A DNA stretch of 64,000 nucleotides from Streptomyces pyxinicus (GCF_024753135.1 NZ_JANUGP010000012.1:62001-126000), one strand, 5' to 3'. Positions 13,874 through 22,408 are shown, counted from the first letter of the stretch. A program made the numbers and translations. Notes: generated by a model not told the origin, from the sequence alone.

Positions 13874-13953
13874 CGGTTCTCCTCACCTTTTTCCCCACGC
13901 TAGTGACGGCCTCGGAAAGGCCACACCCTTAAGCACCCCTAGGGGTGGGCCGG
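13874..13953 (-). promoter_or_regulatory. Intergenic region upstream of loading PKS
   Basis: An 80-bp gap between the mutase large subunit and the loading PKS, inside a run of otherwise overlapping or closely spaced genes. It holds the RBS GAGGAG and a TAGGGG-type direct repeat (separate entry) whose proximal half is part of a 14-bp perfect palindrome CACCCCTAGGGGTG at 13934-13947. It is likely an internal promoter/operator that lets the PKS genes be transcribed separately from the starter-unit genes. Confidence 0.55.
13926..13941 (-). promoter_or_regulatory. Putative cluster operator, TAGGGG-N4-TAAGGG direct repeat
   Basis: Read towards the downstream PKS gene (minus strand) the site is TAGGGG, 4 bases, TAAGGG: two half sites with a 10-bp period, one mismatch from the form at 22326 and 22393. 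It lies about 53 bp before the loading PKS start. The same repeat in the same relative orientation precedes three other operons of the cluster. Confidence 0.6.
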
Positions 13954-15219
13954 TTACAGAACGGCCGGTTCACCTTGGTCGTAGCGGTCGTAGCGACGGC
14001 GGACATGGGACAGCGCGCCGAGCAGTTCGTCGGAGGTGATGGCCCGGGCGGGGCGGACGTCGGCTATCCCGGTCAGGGGCATCTTTCCGATGTCGGACCA
14101 GCACAGCCGGCCGTCCGCGTCGATGTAACTCCGGCTGAATCCGGCGTTGTCGGGATGCAGACAGTAGGGCACGTCCAGGCATCCGGTGGCGAACGCCGTC
14201 AACAGGGCCCGGCCGAGGTCGTCGTCCAACGCCAACACCGCCTCCACCAGGGCAGTTGCCTCGGCGTACGTCTGCGTGCCGGTGCCCTCCAGGGGGGCGC
14301 GGGCGGTGCGGGCGGCGACGGCCGCCGCGTGTTCCAGCGCGGCGACGTTCTCGGCGACGGTCGGAATACGGCGGGATTCCGCGACGGTTTTCACGATGAG
14401 CCGTTCCGAACCGCTGGCGACGGCGAGTTCGGCCGCTTTTCCGAGCAACGCGTAGGCGCCGTGCTCGGTTTCCGGGAACAGTCCCATGTAGGCGTAGACG
14501 ACGACGTGCCATTCGGTGTGCGGGAGGAAGCGCGCGCACAGGGTGCGCAACGCGGCGACGGCTTCCGCGTCCTGGCGCGGATCGGTCTGCTGGGCGTAAC
14601 TCACCGAAATGCTGCGGATGCCGTGCCGGTGGAAGAACATCGCCTCCAGGACACTGACCGCGACGAGCAGGCCGGGCGGGCAGAGCTGGCCGAGGATGCA
14701 GCCGCCGAAGGTCTCCAGGTGCGGTTCGGCGCCCGAATCGCGCAGAGCGGCGAGCAGTTCGCAGGACGCCCGCCAGTGGCCGACGGAGTCGCGCAGCGGG
14801 ACCCGGCCGTAGGGCAGGCAGTAGGAGACCGGGCCGCCCTCGGAGGCGTCCAGGCCGACGGCGGTCAGGGCGCGGAAGATGTGCTGCGGGGCGGCCGAGC
14901 CGTGCCGGACCTGGACCGGGAAGCCGGGGCCGTGGATGCCGTCGAGGACGGCGCGGGTGGTGGCTCTCTCGTGGCCGGCGATCGGGTAGCCGTTGAGCGG
15001 CACGCCCTCCAGGACGGCCAGTCGGGCGGAGTCCAGGTCACCGACGCGGGTGTAGCTGTCCAGGGTGATGGTGCCGACGGTGGTCGCGGCGGTGTCCCGG
15101 GTGGCGAGCAGCCCGGCCCGCATCCGTTCCGGGCTGCTCATGCCCATCCGGGGCTGGACCACCAGCCGGCCGGCGTCGTGGGCCCGGCGCACGAACGCGC
15201 CGAACCCGACGCCGCTCAC
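13954..15219 (-). CDS. vinI-like: Glutamate (methylaspartate) mutase large subunit, GlmE/VinI type
   Basis: 421 residues, GTG start overlapping the TGA of the small-subunit gene. The protein matches the catalytic TIM-barrel subunit of coenzyme B12-dependent glutamate mutase: an N-terminal QPRMGM segment, GTITLDSYTRVGD, a GYPIAGHE motif, and HGSAAPQHIFRAL and EGGPVSYCLPYGR stretches typical of substrate and cobalamin binding. It is shorter than the fermentative GlmE (around 480 residues), as in macrolactam clusters. With the adjacent small subunit it should convert L-glutamate to (2S,3S)-3-methylaspartate, the precursor of the 3-aminoisobutyrate starter. It is the last gene of the starter-unit operon, 80 bp before the loading PKS. 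Confidence 0.93.
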   Translation of the reverse strand: MSGVGFGAFVRRAHDAGRLVVQPRMGMSSPERMRAGLLATRDTAATTVGTITLDSYTRVGDLDSARLAVLEGVPLNGYPIAGHERATTRAVLDGIHGPGFPVQVRHGSAAPQHIFRALTAVGLDASEGGPVSYCLPYGRVPLRDSVGHWRASCELLAALRDSGAEPHLETFGGCILGQLCPPGLLVAVSVLEAMFFHRHGIRSISVSYAQQTDPRQDAEAVAALRTLCARFLPHTEWHVVVYAYMGLFPETEHGAYALLGKAAELAVASGSERLIVKTVAESRRIPTVAENVAALEHAAAVAARTARAPLEGTGTQTYAEATALVEAVLALDDDLGRALLTAFATGCLDVPYCLHPDNAGFSRSYIDADGRLCWSDIGKMPLTGIADVRPARAITSDELLGALSHVRRRYDRYDQGEPAVL

Positions 15220-15668
15220 ACCAGGGCCCGCTGCGGCAGCGCCGCCAGCGTCCGCCGGAAGGCGGCGACACCGGCGGGGCTGTCGTCGAACACCGCGTCG
15301 TAGCCGGCGGCGCGCAGCGCGGCCACCTCCTCCTCGCCGGGAGGCCCCTCGATGCCGAGCTTGCCGCCGATGACCACGGGCACGGCGTCGAGTTCGGGGT
15401 GCTCGCGCAGCCGGGCGACGGTGCGCATGCCGTCGTGGTAGCCGTGGCCGTTGACGCTGCTGACCACGATGAGCGCGGGGCGCCTGTGCAGGGCCTCGGC
15501 GATGAGCAGGTCCTCGGGGACGCAGGGCCCGAGGTTGACCACGCGCTGCCCGTGCTCCTCCAGCAGGAGGTGCAGGTAGACGAGGTTCCAGGTGTGGGAG
15601 TCGGAGATGCCGCCGGCCACCAGGACGGGCCGGGCGCCGGGGTCGGGGGTGGTCGGGAAGGGGCTCAT
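15216..15668 (-). CDS. vinH-like: Glutamate (methylaspartate) mutase B12-binding small subunit, GlmS/VinH type
   Basis: 150 residues, start ATG at 15668 overlapping the decarboxylase TGA. This is a Rossmann-like cobalamin-binding domain: DSHTWN at residues 23-28 carries the base-off His (H25), followed by VVSSVNGHGYHDG and VIGGKLG, corresponding to the SxL and GG motifs. The canonical motif DxHxxG reads D-S-H-T-W-N here, so Gly is replaced by Asn; the His ligand is kept. It pairs with the large subunit encoded immediately downstream (4-bp overlap), implying coupled translation and a stoichiometric complex. Confidence 0.93.
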   Translation of the reverse strand: MSPFPTTPDPGARPVLVAGGISDSHTWNLVYLHLLLEEHGQRVVNLGPCVPEDLLIAEALHRRPALIVVSSVNGHGYHDGMRTVARLREHPELDAVPVVIGGKLGIEGPPGEEEVAALRAAGYDAVFDDSPAGVAAFRRTLAALPQRALV

Positions 15669-16906
15669 CACAGGGCCTGTCCGTGGTCGTAGGTGCGGGT
15701 GTGCTCGATGCGGGAGACCGAGACCAGGGCGTCGCCGCGTACGACGATCTCGGCGGGCGCGGGCCGGCCGAGGAACATCAGCAGGCTGGCGGTGGGCCCG
15801 TAGGCGCCGGCGTTGGGCACGGTGAGCAGGTCGTCCGGTGCCGGGTCGGGCAGCGGCACGTTCCGGCCGAGCAGGTCGCCCGGGGTGCACAGCGGTCCGG
15901 CGAGGTTGGCCGGAACACCGTCGGCGCCGGTGGACTCGTGCGGTTCCACGGAGACGGGCATGATGCGGCCGAGTCCGGACATGCCGCCGAAGGTGTTGAT
16001 GCCGGCGTCCAGCAGCACATAGCGCTGGTCGCGGCTGTCCTTGACATTGACGACGCTCGTGAGCAGGGTGCCGCTGTCGGCGACCAGGTAGCGGCCGGAC
16101 TCGCAGGCCACCTGGGGGGCGCCGGCGCGCCAGCCGGGGAAGTGCGCGTCCAGTGCCTCGGTGAGGGCGGCGCGCAGGGTGCCGTAGACGGGCCGCTCGC
16201 CCTGGACCGCGTAGGGGGAGGCGAATCCGCCGCCGATGTCGAGGAAGCGGAAGGTGACGCCGAGGCTCTCCTGGAGGGCGGCGGCGCAGGCGATCGTGTG
16301 CCGGAACTCGGCGATCAGGCTGGCCTCGTCCTTGGCGCTGCTGAGCGGGAAGAAGTGCAGTCCGGCGAGGGTGGTGCCGGGGACCTCGCGCAGGTCGGCG
16401 GCGAGGGCGGGCAGGGTCTCGCTGTCGAAGCCGAACTGGGAGGGTACGCCGGTCATGCGGATGCTGGTGGCGGCGGCGCCGGTGGCGTTGTTGACGCGGA
16501 GCAGGCAGTCGGCGGTGAGGCCCAGTTCGAGGGCGCTCTCGCCGACGCGGCGCAGGTCGCCGGGGGACTCGGTGGAGAACAGGCGGACGCCCCGGGTGAG
16601 GGCCTCGGTGATCTCCTCGGTGGTCTTGGCGGGGCCGGTGTAGAGGATCCGGTCGCCGGGGAAGCCGGCGCGCAGGGCCGCGTCGAGTTCGCCGACGGAG
16701 CTGATCTCGGCACGGCAGCCGCGGGTGCCGCCCGCCCGCAGTTCGCGCAGGAGTTCGGGGTGCGGGTTGGCCTTGGCGGCGTAGAACACCTCGACCTGCT
16801 CGGGCAGCGCGGCGAACAGGTCGTCGCGGGCCGCCGCCACCCGGTCCAGGTCGTAGACGTAGGCCGGGGTGCCGAAGCGCCCGGCGAGTTCCTCGGGGGC
16901 GGTCAC
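15668..16906 (-). CDS. vinO-like: PLP-dependent fold-type III decarboxylase (VinO type)
   Basis: 412 residues. GTG start at 16906, overlapping by 4 bp (GTGA) the stop of the adenylating-enzyme gene. An alanine-racemase-like barrel carries the PLP lysine in FYAAKANPHP (K45), GGGFASPY for phosphate binding, and the C-terminal CESGRYLVADSG segment. It resembles diaminopimelate/ornithine decarboxylases. By analogy with VinO it should decarboxylate 3-methylaspartyl-ACP to 3-aminoisobutyryl-ACP. It is encoded between the activating enzyme and the mutase, which supports this substrate. The assignment as a decarboxylase is strong; that it acts on the ACP-bound substrate is inferred from vicenistatin. 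Confidence 0.92.
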   Translation of the reverse strand: MTAPEELAGRFGTPAYVYDLDRVAAARDDLFAALPEQVEVFYAAKANPHPELLRELRAGGTRGCRAEISSVGELDAALRAGFPGDRILYTGPAKTTEEITEALTRGVRLFSTESPGDLRRVGESALELGLTADCLLRVNNATGAAATSIRMTGVPSQFGFDSETLPALAADLREVPGTTLAGLHFFPLSSAKDEASLIAEFRHTIACAAALQESLGVTFRFLDIGGGFASPYAVQGERPVYGTLRAALTEALDAHFPGWRAGAPQVACESGRYLVADSGTLLTSVVNVKDSRDQRYVLLDAGINTFGGMSGLGRIMPVSVEPHESTGADGVPANLAGPLCTPGDLLGRNVPLPDPAPDDLLTVPNAGAYGPTASLLMFLGRPAPAEIVVRGDALVSVSRIEHTRTYDHGQAL

Positions 16907-18429
16907 GGGGCGGTTCCTTCCAGGAGGCGGGCGAGTCGCTTGCGGTCGTGCTTGCCGTGCGGGGTCAGCGGCAGCTCGTCCACGACCCGGCTCACGGCGG
17001 GCACCTTGGCGGGCTCCAGGCGCAGCGACAGCTCCTTGAGCAGGGTGTGCGGATCGATGTCGCCCTCGGCGAACACCGCGAGCGCGCGGCCCTCGGCGGG
17101 CGGGACGACGGCCGCGGCGCGGACACCGGGGACGTCCATGGCGGCGCTCTCGATCTCGGTGGTGCTCATCCGGACGCCCTTGTGCTTGAACATGTCGTCG
17201 CGGCGGCCCTCGTAGTACAGGAAGCCGTCCTCGTCCACATGGCCGAAGTCGCCGGTGTGCAGGCGCAGTCCGCCGTCGGGCGCGCGCCGGAAGGCGCGGG
17301 CGGTCTGCTCGGGCGCCCGCCAGTAGCCGGGCATGACGTGCGGGCCCTCGACCACGATCTCGCCGGTCCGGTGCGGCGGCAGCGGGTGGCCGTCCTCGTC
17401 CACGGCGAAGGCGCGGGTGCCGGGCAGCGGGCGGCCGACCGAGTCGGGCTTGGCGTCCTGGTGGGCGGGCGGCAGCACGGAGACCCGCTTGCACTCGGTC
17501 TGCCCGAACTGGACGACCACCTCGGCGCCGGGGAACGCGGCGCGCAGCCCGTCGGCGGTGGACTTCGGCAGCGCGGCACCGGTGTTGGTGAACATGCGCA
17601 CCCGGGACTCGCGGCCGGGGTCGCGTGCGGCGAGGGCGCAGATCATGGTGGCCAGCGACGGCACGATGGGGACGACGGTGGCCCCGGTCTCCCGGATGCG
17701 GCGCAGCAGCACCAGGTCGGACTCGCCGTCGGCCAGCACGAGTTCGCTGCGCCCGGCCGCGGTGAGCAGCACCTTGTAGAGGCCGTAGTCCCAGGAGATG
17801 GGGAAGCGGCAGAACACCACGTCGTCGGGGCGGTAGCCGAGTTCGAGGTTGATGGCCTCGGTGGCGAAGACCATGGCGCCGTGCGGGCAGATCACCGCCT
17901 TCGGGGCGGCGGTGGAGCCGGAGGTGTAGACGAGGACGGCGATGTCCCCGGGCGTCACCTCGGCGCCACCGGAGTGCACGCCCCGGGCGCGCAGGGAGGT
18001 GATGCCCTGCCAGGCCTCGCCGAGTCCGAGCACCGGCACGCCGTCGGCGAGGGCGGTGATGCGCCGCACGGCGGTGTCGGGGACGACGACGAGGGCGGGC
18101 TCGGAGTTCTCGACGACCGCCCGCAGGTGGAAGTCCTTCATGCCGGTGTTGACGGGGACGAGGACGGCGCCCCGGCGGGCGGTGCCGTACAGCAGGGCGA
18201 CCAGCTCGCGGGTGCTGGGCAGTTGGACGAGGACCCGGTCGCCGTGGCCGATGCCGTGGCCCTCCAGCCAGGCGTCTACGGCGTGGCTGTGGCCGGCGAG
18301 TTCCCGGTAGGTCCAGCGGCCGGTGGCGTCGGTGACCGCCGGGGCGTCGGGCCGCTCGGCGGTGGCCTCGTCCAGCAGGTCGTGGACCCGGGCGTCGGTA
18401 CGGGCCTGCGCGGTGGGTTGACCGTTCAC
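16903..18429 (-). CDS. vinN-like: ATP-dependent 3-methylaspartate-ACP ligase (adenylating enzyme, VinN type)
   Basis: 508 residues, GTG start at 18429 overlapping the upstream stop (GTGA). A stand-alone adenylation enzyme with the P-loop YTSGSTAAPK (A3), QFGQTECKR (A5), TGDFGHVDEDG (A7), RRDDMFKHKGVR (A8) and a C-terminal catalytic Lys in TPHGKHDRK (A10). In the pocket, Asp214 (ISWDYG) and Lys314-Arg315 (TECKR) align with the residues that, as I recall, hold the amino and side carboxylate groups of 3-methylaspartate in VinN (D230, K330, R331). The mutase and decarboxylase genes next door agree. It should charge the small ACP encoded at 20012-20263. Confidence 0.93.
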   Translation of the reverse strand: MNGQPTAQARTDARVHDLLDEATAERPDAPAVTDATGRWTYRELAGHSHAVDAWLEGHGIGHGDRVLVQLPSTRELVALLYGTARRGAVLVPVNTGMKDFHLRAVVENSEPALVVVPDTAVRRITALADGVPVLGLGEAWQGITSLRARGVHSGGAEVTPGDIAVLVYTSGSTAAPKAVICPHGAMVFATEAINLELGYRPDDVVFCRFPISWDYGLYKVLLTAAGRSELVLADGESDLVLLRRIRETGATVVPIVPSLATMICALAARDPGRESRVRMFTNTGAALPKSTADGLRAAFPGAEVVVQFGQTECKRVSVLPPAHQDAKPDSVGRPLPGTRAFAVDEDGHPLPPHRTGEIVVEGPHVMPGYWRAPEQTARAFRRAPDGGLRLHTGDFGHVDEDGFLYYEGRRDDMFKHKGVRMSTTEIESAAMDVPGVRAAAVVPPAEGRALAVFAEGDIDPHTLLKELSLRLEPAKVPAVSRVVDELPLTPHGKHDRKRLARLLEGTAP

Positions 18430-19985
18430 TGCGACGTCTGCCGCCTTTCGTGTGGGCTCGGCGTCCCGGCGGACCGCAGGGCCGTGGCCCGGGACGCGAG
18501 CTGCCTGCGGTCGGTCTTGCGGTTGGCGTTGAGGGGGAGCGCGTCCAGGTGGTGGTAGGCGCGCGGGACGACCGGGGCCGGCAGCGTCTCGCGCAGGTGG
18601 CGGGCGAGGCGGGCGGGCGGCACGGGCGCGCCGGTGTGGAAGACGGCCAGTTCCACCGTGCCGTCGACGGGCACCGCCACGGTGACGGCGTCCTCGACGC
18701 CGGGGCAGGTGCGGGCGGCGGCGTCCACCTCGGCGAGTTCCACCCGGATGCCGTGCACCTGCACCTGGGCGTCCCGGCGGCCGAGGTAGATCCAGCCGCC
18801 GTCGGCGGCGCGCCGCACGCGGTCGCCGGTGCGGTAGAAGCGGTGGCCGTCGTGCTCCAGGAACCGCCCCCGGTCGTCGGCCGGGTCGAGATAGCCGGGC
18901 GTCAACTGGGGTCCGGCGACACACAGTTCGCCCTCGTCGCCGGTGGCGGGCGCCCCGGAGGGGTCCAGCAGCAGCGTCCGGTGGCCGGGGTGCACGGCGC
19001 CGATGGGCACCATGTCGTTCGGGTGGCGGCCCGGCGTCCAGCGCTGTGCGGTGATGGTGATGGTGAGTTCGGTGGGGCCGTACAGGTTCTCCACCGTGGC
19101 GCCCGGCGCGGCGGTGGCCTAGTCCTCGGCGTCCCTGCGGCTGAGCGCCTCCCCCGCGAAGAAGCTCCACCGCAGCGACGCCAGCACGCCCGGGCCGAGC
19201 CCGCCGGTGCGCCGTACCAGGGTGATCGCGCTGGGCGTCGAGAACCACACCGTCAGGCCGTGGCCGGCCGCGAACTCCGGCAGGCGCGCGTACGCCCGGG
19301 GCGGGATGGGGACGAGGGTGGCGCCCGCGCCCCAGGCGCAGAACAGGTCGAACATCGCGCAGTCGAAGTTGAGGTCGAAGGTGCCCGAGAAGACGTCCTC
19401 GGGTCCGAAGTCGTAGCGCTCGTCGAGCAGTCCGAAGTAGTGCGCGGTGTTGGCGTGGGTGACCGGCACGCCCTTGGGCCGTCCGGTGGACCCCGAGGTG
19501 AACAGGACGTAGGCGATGTCGGAGGGCCGGGCGGGCATCGGGGTCTTCAGGGCGCTGTCCGGGTCGGCGGCGAGCGCCGGCTGCGGGTGTCCTCCGGGTG
19601 CGAACAGGGTCGGCAGGGTGACGCCCTCGGTGTGCAGGGCGGTCAGGGCGGGCAGGGCGTCGTCGTCGGCGAGCAGCGCGGTGACGCCGGCGACCTCGGC
19701 CATCCGCCGGGTGCGGGCGGCGGGGAAGCCGGGCTGGAGCGGTACGACGGTGACACCGCTGTAGAGGCCGGCCAGCAGGGCGGCGTACGCCGAGGGCCCC
19801 TTGCCGGCCAGGACGCCCACGGCGCCCCGCGGTTCGGGCAGGCCGGCCAGCAGGGAGCCGGCCAGGACCAAGGCGCGTTCGTGCAGCTCGCGGTAGGTGG
19901 TGTCGGTGCCGTCGGCGCGCACGGCGGGCCGGTCGGGGTCGAGGTCGAGGCCCCGCAGGAACCGGCCGGACAGGGTGCCTTCCAT
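18426..19985 (-). pseudogene. vinM-like: Aminoacyl adenylating enzyme (VinM type) interrupted by an in-frame TAG
   Basis: ATG start at 19985. The reading frame codes for a stand-alone adenylation enzyme of 519 codons, but codon 289 (19121-19119) is TAG. The first piece ends ...SRRDAED and contains A3 (FTSGSTGRPKG) and the pocket strand FDLNFDCAMFD. The frame then continues unshifted with ATAAPGATVENLYGPTE, YRTGDRV, RDAQVQVHGIRVE and LNANRKTDRR (A5 to A10 with the catalytic Lys). The expected residue at the stop is probably Trp (TGG to TAG, one transition). In the vicenistatin pathway this enzyme attaches L-alanine to 3-aminoisobutyryl-ACP as a protecting group. It is a real pseudogene, a read-through gene or a sequencing error; without read-through the 288-residue product lacks the substrate-binding C-terminal half. 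Confidence 0.88.
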
Positions 19986-20011
19986 GGTGGGGTCCACGGT
20001 GGCCGCCCCGG

Positions 20012-20263
20012 TCAGCTCGCGGTGGTGTGCAGCATGCCCTGCACGGTGTCCCAGAGCACGCCGGCGGTGCGGAAGGTGTCCATGGTCAGCGCGCTGTCGC
20101 GGAAGCGGACCTGGTAGGCGTCCTCCAGCGTGCCGAGCAGCTGCACGGTGCCGAGCGAGTCGAGGCCGAGGTCCTTCAGGCCGTCCTCGGGCGTCAGCTG
20201 CTGCCGGGGCGCGAGGAACGGCAGGAAGGGGCGGACTGTCTCTTCGAACCGGTCGTCCCACAT
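20012..20263 (-). CDS. vinL-like: Stand-alone acyl carrier protein (VinL type)
   Basis: 83 residues, start ATG at 20263 with GGAG 7 bases upstream. It contains the phosphopantetheine motif DLGLDSLGTVQ with Ser36. It is the expected carrier for the starter unit, on which the beta-amino acid is loaded, decarboxylated and capped. It lies 35 bp downstream of the acyltransferase gene and 26 bp upstream of the capping enzyme gene, so it is translated in the middle of the enzymes that work on it. The sequence is unlike the PKS ACP domains here ([12 protein letters not shown]), consistent with a dedicated partner set. Confidence 0.93.
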   Translation of the reverse strand: MWDDRFEETVRPFLPFLAPRQQLTPEDGLKDLGLDSLGTVQLLGTLEDAYQVRFRDSALTMDTFRTAGVLWDTVQGMLHTTAS

Positions 20264-20298
20264 GAGGGTCTCCAAGGAATCGAGGGGGTCGGGCGGAT

Positions 20299-21234
20299 TC
20301 AGGCGGCGCGCGTCCGGCGCCGGGGGGTCATCGCCAGCCGCGGCGGTGCGGCGACGACGTCGAAGGTGCGGGTGGTGCGGGGCACCCGGCCGAAGAGGCT
20401 GTCGGGTCCGGCCACGCACAGGCGGCGTACCCCGGCCTCCTTCAGGGCGGTGGTGACGCTCGGCCAGCTCATCGGGTGGTCGAAGCCGTCGAGCAGCATG
20501 GTGCGCACCTCCTGGCCGGTGCGCAGGACCCTGCCGTCCTGGTCGGCCACGACGGGCAGGCTCGGGTCGGCGAAGGTGTACCGGGAGACCACCTCGCGCT
20601 CGGCCTTCGCGCGCAGCGACCGGAACGCCGAGGCGTGCATGGGCGGCCGCATGGTGTACAGCGGCAGGCTGCCGATGCCGCGCAGCCGCTCCTCCATCCA
20701 GGTCACCCGGTGCTCGGACAGGGAGACCATCAGGAAGCCGTCGTCGATGTGGCAGGAGATCTCGTGCCACTCCCCCGCCTCGTCCAGGTCGGCGAGGATC
20801 GCGTCGAGTCCGTCGCGCGGGGCACGGACGAAGGACAGGGTGACGATGTCCCGGTGCTCCGTCGCGAAGTACTCCTCCAGGCAGCGCGCGATCTCGGCGG
20901 TCAGCCGGATGGCGTCGGGCAGTTCGAGGGCGCCGGTGTGAGCGAGGGCCGCCTTCTCGCCGAAGCTGGGTCCGGCGACGATGCCCGGTTCGATCCCGAG
21001 GTGGGCGCGGGCCCAGTGGGCGCAGGCGAGGCAGTTGACGAGGAAGGCGACCTGGGCGGCCTCGGAGTAGTCGCCGGGCGAGGTGCGGAAGGCGTCCACG
21101 AGCGAGTAGCCCAGCGCGTCGTCGGCGATGTCGACCAGGTCCCGGGCGAAGGGGCTGGCCACCATGAACCGGCCCACCTCGGCGAACGGGACGGGGCCCA
21201 TGCCGGGGAAGACGAGAGCGGTGTCGTGTGCCAT
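20299..21234 (-). CDS. vinK-like: Stand-alone acyltransferase moving the dipeptidyl starter from ACP to PKS (VinK type)
   Basis: 311 residues, counted from ATG 21234 (a GTG eight codons upstream is possible but lacks an RBS). Malonyl-CoA transacylase fold: FPGMG at residues 9-13, the nucleophile in GPSFGEK (Ser90) instead of the usual GHSxG, and the second catalytic His in PPMHASAF near residue 199. The Arg that binds malonyl carboxylates is not evident, consistent with a non-malonyl substrate. In vicenistatin the homologue moves alanyl-3-aminoisobutyrate from the small ACP to the loading ACP of the first PKS; both partners are present here. Confidence 0.92.
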   Translation of the reverse strand: MAHDTALVFPGMGPVPFAEVGRFMVASPFARDLVDIADDALGYSLVDAFRTSPGDYSEAAQVAFLVNCLACAHWARAHLGIEPGIVAGPSFGEKAALAHTGALELPDAIRLTAEIARCLEEYFATEHRDIVTLSFVRAPRDGLDAILADLDEAGEWHEISCHIDDGFLMVSLSEHRVTWMEERLRGIGSLPLYTMRPPMHASAFRSLRAKAEREVVSRYTFADPSLPVVADQDGRVLRTGQEVRTMLLDGFDHPMSWPSVTTALKEAGVRRLCVAGPDSLFGRVPRTTRTFDVVAAPPRLAMTPRRRTRAA

Positions 21235-21289
21235 GGCGGGATACCCGCCCCCTTCCACAAGGTCCGGTTCCGCAAGGTCCGGTCGGACG

Positions 21290-22186
21290 TCACAGGCTGT
21301 TCAGGAAGCCGGTCAGCACCTCGCGGAACCGCTCGGGCTCCTCCAGGTGCGGCAGATGGCTGGAGTCCTCGAAGATCTCCCAGCGCGCGCCGGGGATCTT
21401 GTCGTGGTACGGCTGGACGACCGCCGGGGTGGCCTCGTCGTGCCGGCCGCTGATCACCAGGGTCGGGGCGGTGATCGTGTGCAGGCCGTCCACGACGGAC
21501 CAGTCCTTGAGGGACCCGATGACGTGGAACTCGTTGGGTCCGTTCATCGCGTAGTAGACGGTCGGGTCGTTGTAGATCTCCATGAAGGAGGACAGGAAGT
21601 CGCGGGGCCACGGGTCCAGCCGGCAGACGTGGCGGTCGTAGAAGACCCGCATCGCGGCCAGGTAGTCCGGGCTGTCGTAGGTGCCGTCCGCCTCGTGCCG
21701 CCGCAGCGTCTCCTCCACCTCCGGCGGCAGTCCGGCGCGCAGCCGGGCCATCTCGCTCAGCCAGACCGGGTAGGAGGCGGGCGCGTCGGCGACGACCAGG
21801 CCGCGCAGTCCGGGCGGTGCCGTCATGGCGTGCCGGGCGCACAGCGGGCCGCCCCAGGACTGGCCGAACAGCACGTAGTCGTCGGCGATGCCCAACCGCT
21901 GGACCAGGTTGGCCAGTTCGTCCAGGAACAGCTCGACCGTCCAGAACCCGGCGTCCTTGTCGGGCAGATGGGTGGAGCCGCCGTTGCCGAGCTGGTCGTA
22001 GTGGACGACGGGCCAGCCGTCCTCGGCGAGGGCGGCCAGCGGCAGCAGGTAGTCGTGGGTGCTGCCGGGTCCGCCGTGCACGGCGACGACCGCCGGCCGT
22101 CCCGCGCCGAGTTCGCCGGTCACCCGGTACCAGGTCCGGTACTCCCGGAAGGGGACCGTACCCTTCGCGCTCGGATCCGGAGACAC
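21290..22186 (-). CDS. vinJ-like: Proline iminopeptidase-type aminopeptidase removing the starter cap (VinJ type)
   Basis: 298 residues, GTG start at 22186 with AGAGGTGG just upstream. Alpha/beta hydrolase of the S33 family: oxyanion motif HGGPGS at 37-42, DQLGNGGS at 64-71, nucleophile in GQSWGG (Ser110), a late Asp in SGRHDE and His in SSHLPHLEEP. No signal peptide, so it is cytoplasmic. In vicenistatin the homologue cleaves the terminal alanine from the finished seco-polyketide so the TE can cyclise through the beta-amine. First gene of the starter-unit operon, reading away from the divergent promoter region. Confidence 0.93.
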   Translation of the reverse strand: MSPDPSAKGTVPFREYRTWYRVTGELGAGRPAVVAVHGGPGSTHDYLLPLAALAEDGWPVVHYDQLGNGGSTHLPDKDAGFWTVELFLDELANLVQRLGIADDYVLFGQSWGGPLCARHAMTAPPGLRGLVVADAPASYPVWLSEMARLRAGLPPEVEETLRRHEADGTYDSPDYLAAMRVFYDRHVCRLDPWPRDFLSSFMEIYNDPTVYYAMNGPNEFHVIGSLKDWSVVDGLHTITAPTLVISGRHDEATPAVVQPYHDKIPGARWEIFEDSSHLPHLEEPERFREVLTGFLNSL

Positions 22187-22325
22187 GGTGACCACCTCTG
22201 CTCGGCTGCGGGACGCGGCGGCCGGCGCGGAGGGCGCCGGCCGGGACCGGGAGAGCCGGGGCGGGGGGTCCGTGCCTCTGCCGTGGTCCGCTGCCGACGC
22301 TAATCGCCACCGGCTCGCCACCAGA

Positions 22326-22341
22326 CCCCTAACCGCCCCTA
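22326..22341 (-). promoter_or_regulatory. Putative cluster operator, TAGGGG-N4-TAGGGG (starter operon)
   Basis: The plus strand reads CCCCTAACCGCCCCTA, i.e. two perfect TAGGGG half sites with a 10-bp period when read towards the aminopeptidase gene, 140 bp before its start codon. Confidence 0.65.
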
Positions 22342-22392
22342 GGCGATACCCCGGTGGGGTGGTAGGGGGTGCGGGGCCCGGGACCCGGACCC

Positions 22393-22408
22393 TAGGGGCG
22401 CCTAGGGG
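22393..22408 (+). promoter_or_regulatory. Putative cluster operator, TAGGGG-N4-TAGGGG (P450 operon)
   Basis: The plus strand reads TAGGGGCGCCTAGGGG, two perfect half sites with a 10-bp period, 107 bp before the first P450 start. It is the mirror image, on the other strand, of the site at 22326-22341. Confidence 0.65.

Noticed and set aside
13934-13947. Palindrome CACCCCTAGGGGTG as a terminator of the mutase gene
   Set aside because: There is no loop and no T-run, and its CCCCTAGGGG core belongs to the repeated operator pattern, so a binding site is the better reading.
18426-19094. Separate small gene downstream of the TAG stop
   Set aside because: It is the unshifted C-terminal half of the adenylating enzyme (A5 to A10), not an independent protein, although an internal start cannot be excluded.
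19119-20261. Longer start at 20261 for the broken adenylating enzyme
   Set aside because: The first 92 codons lie over the ACP gene in another frame and read as Arg/Pro/Ala shadow sequence; the ATG at 19985 starts the homologous protein.
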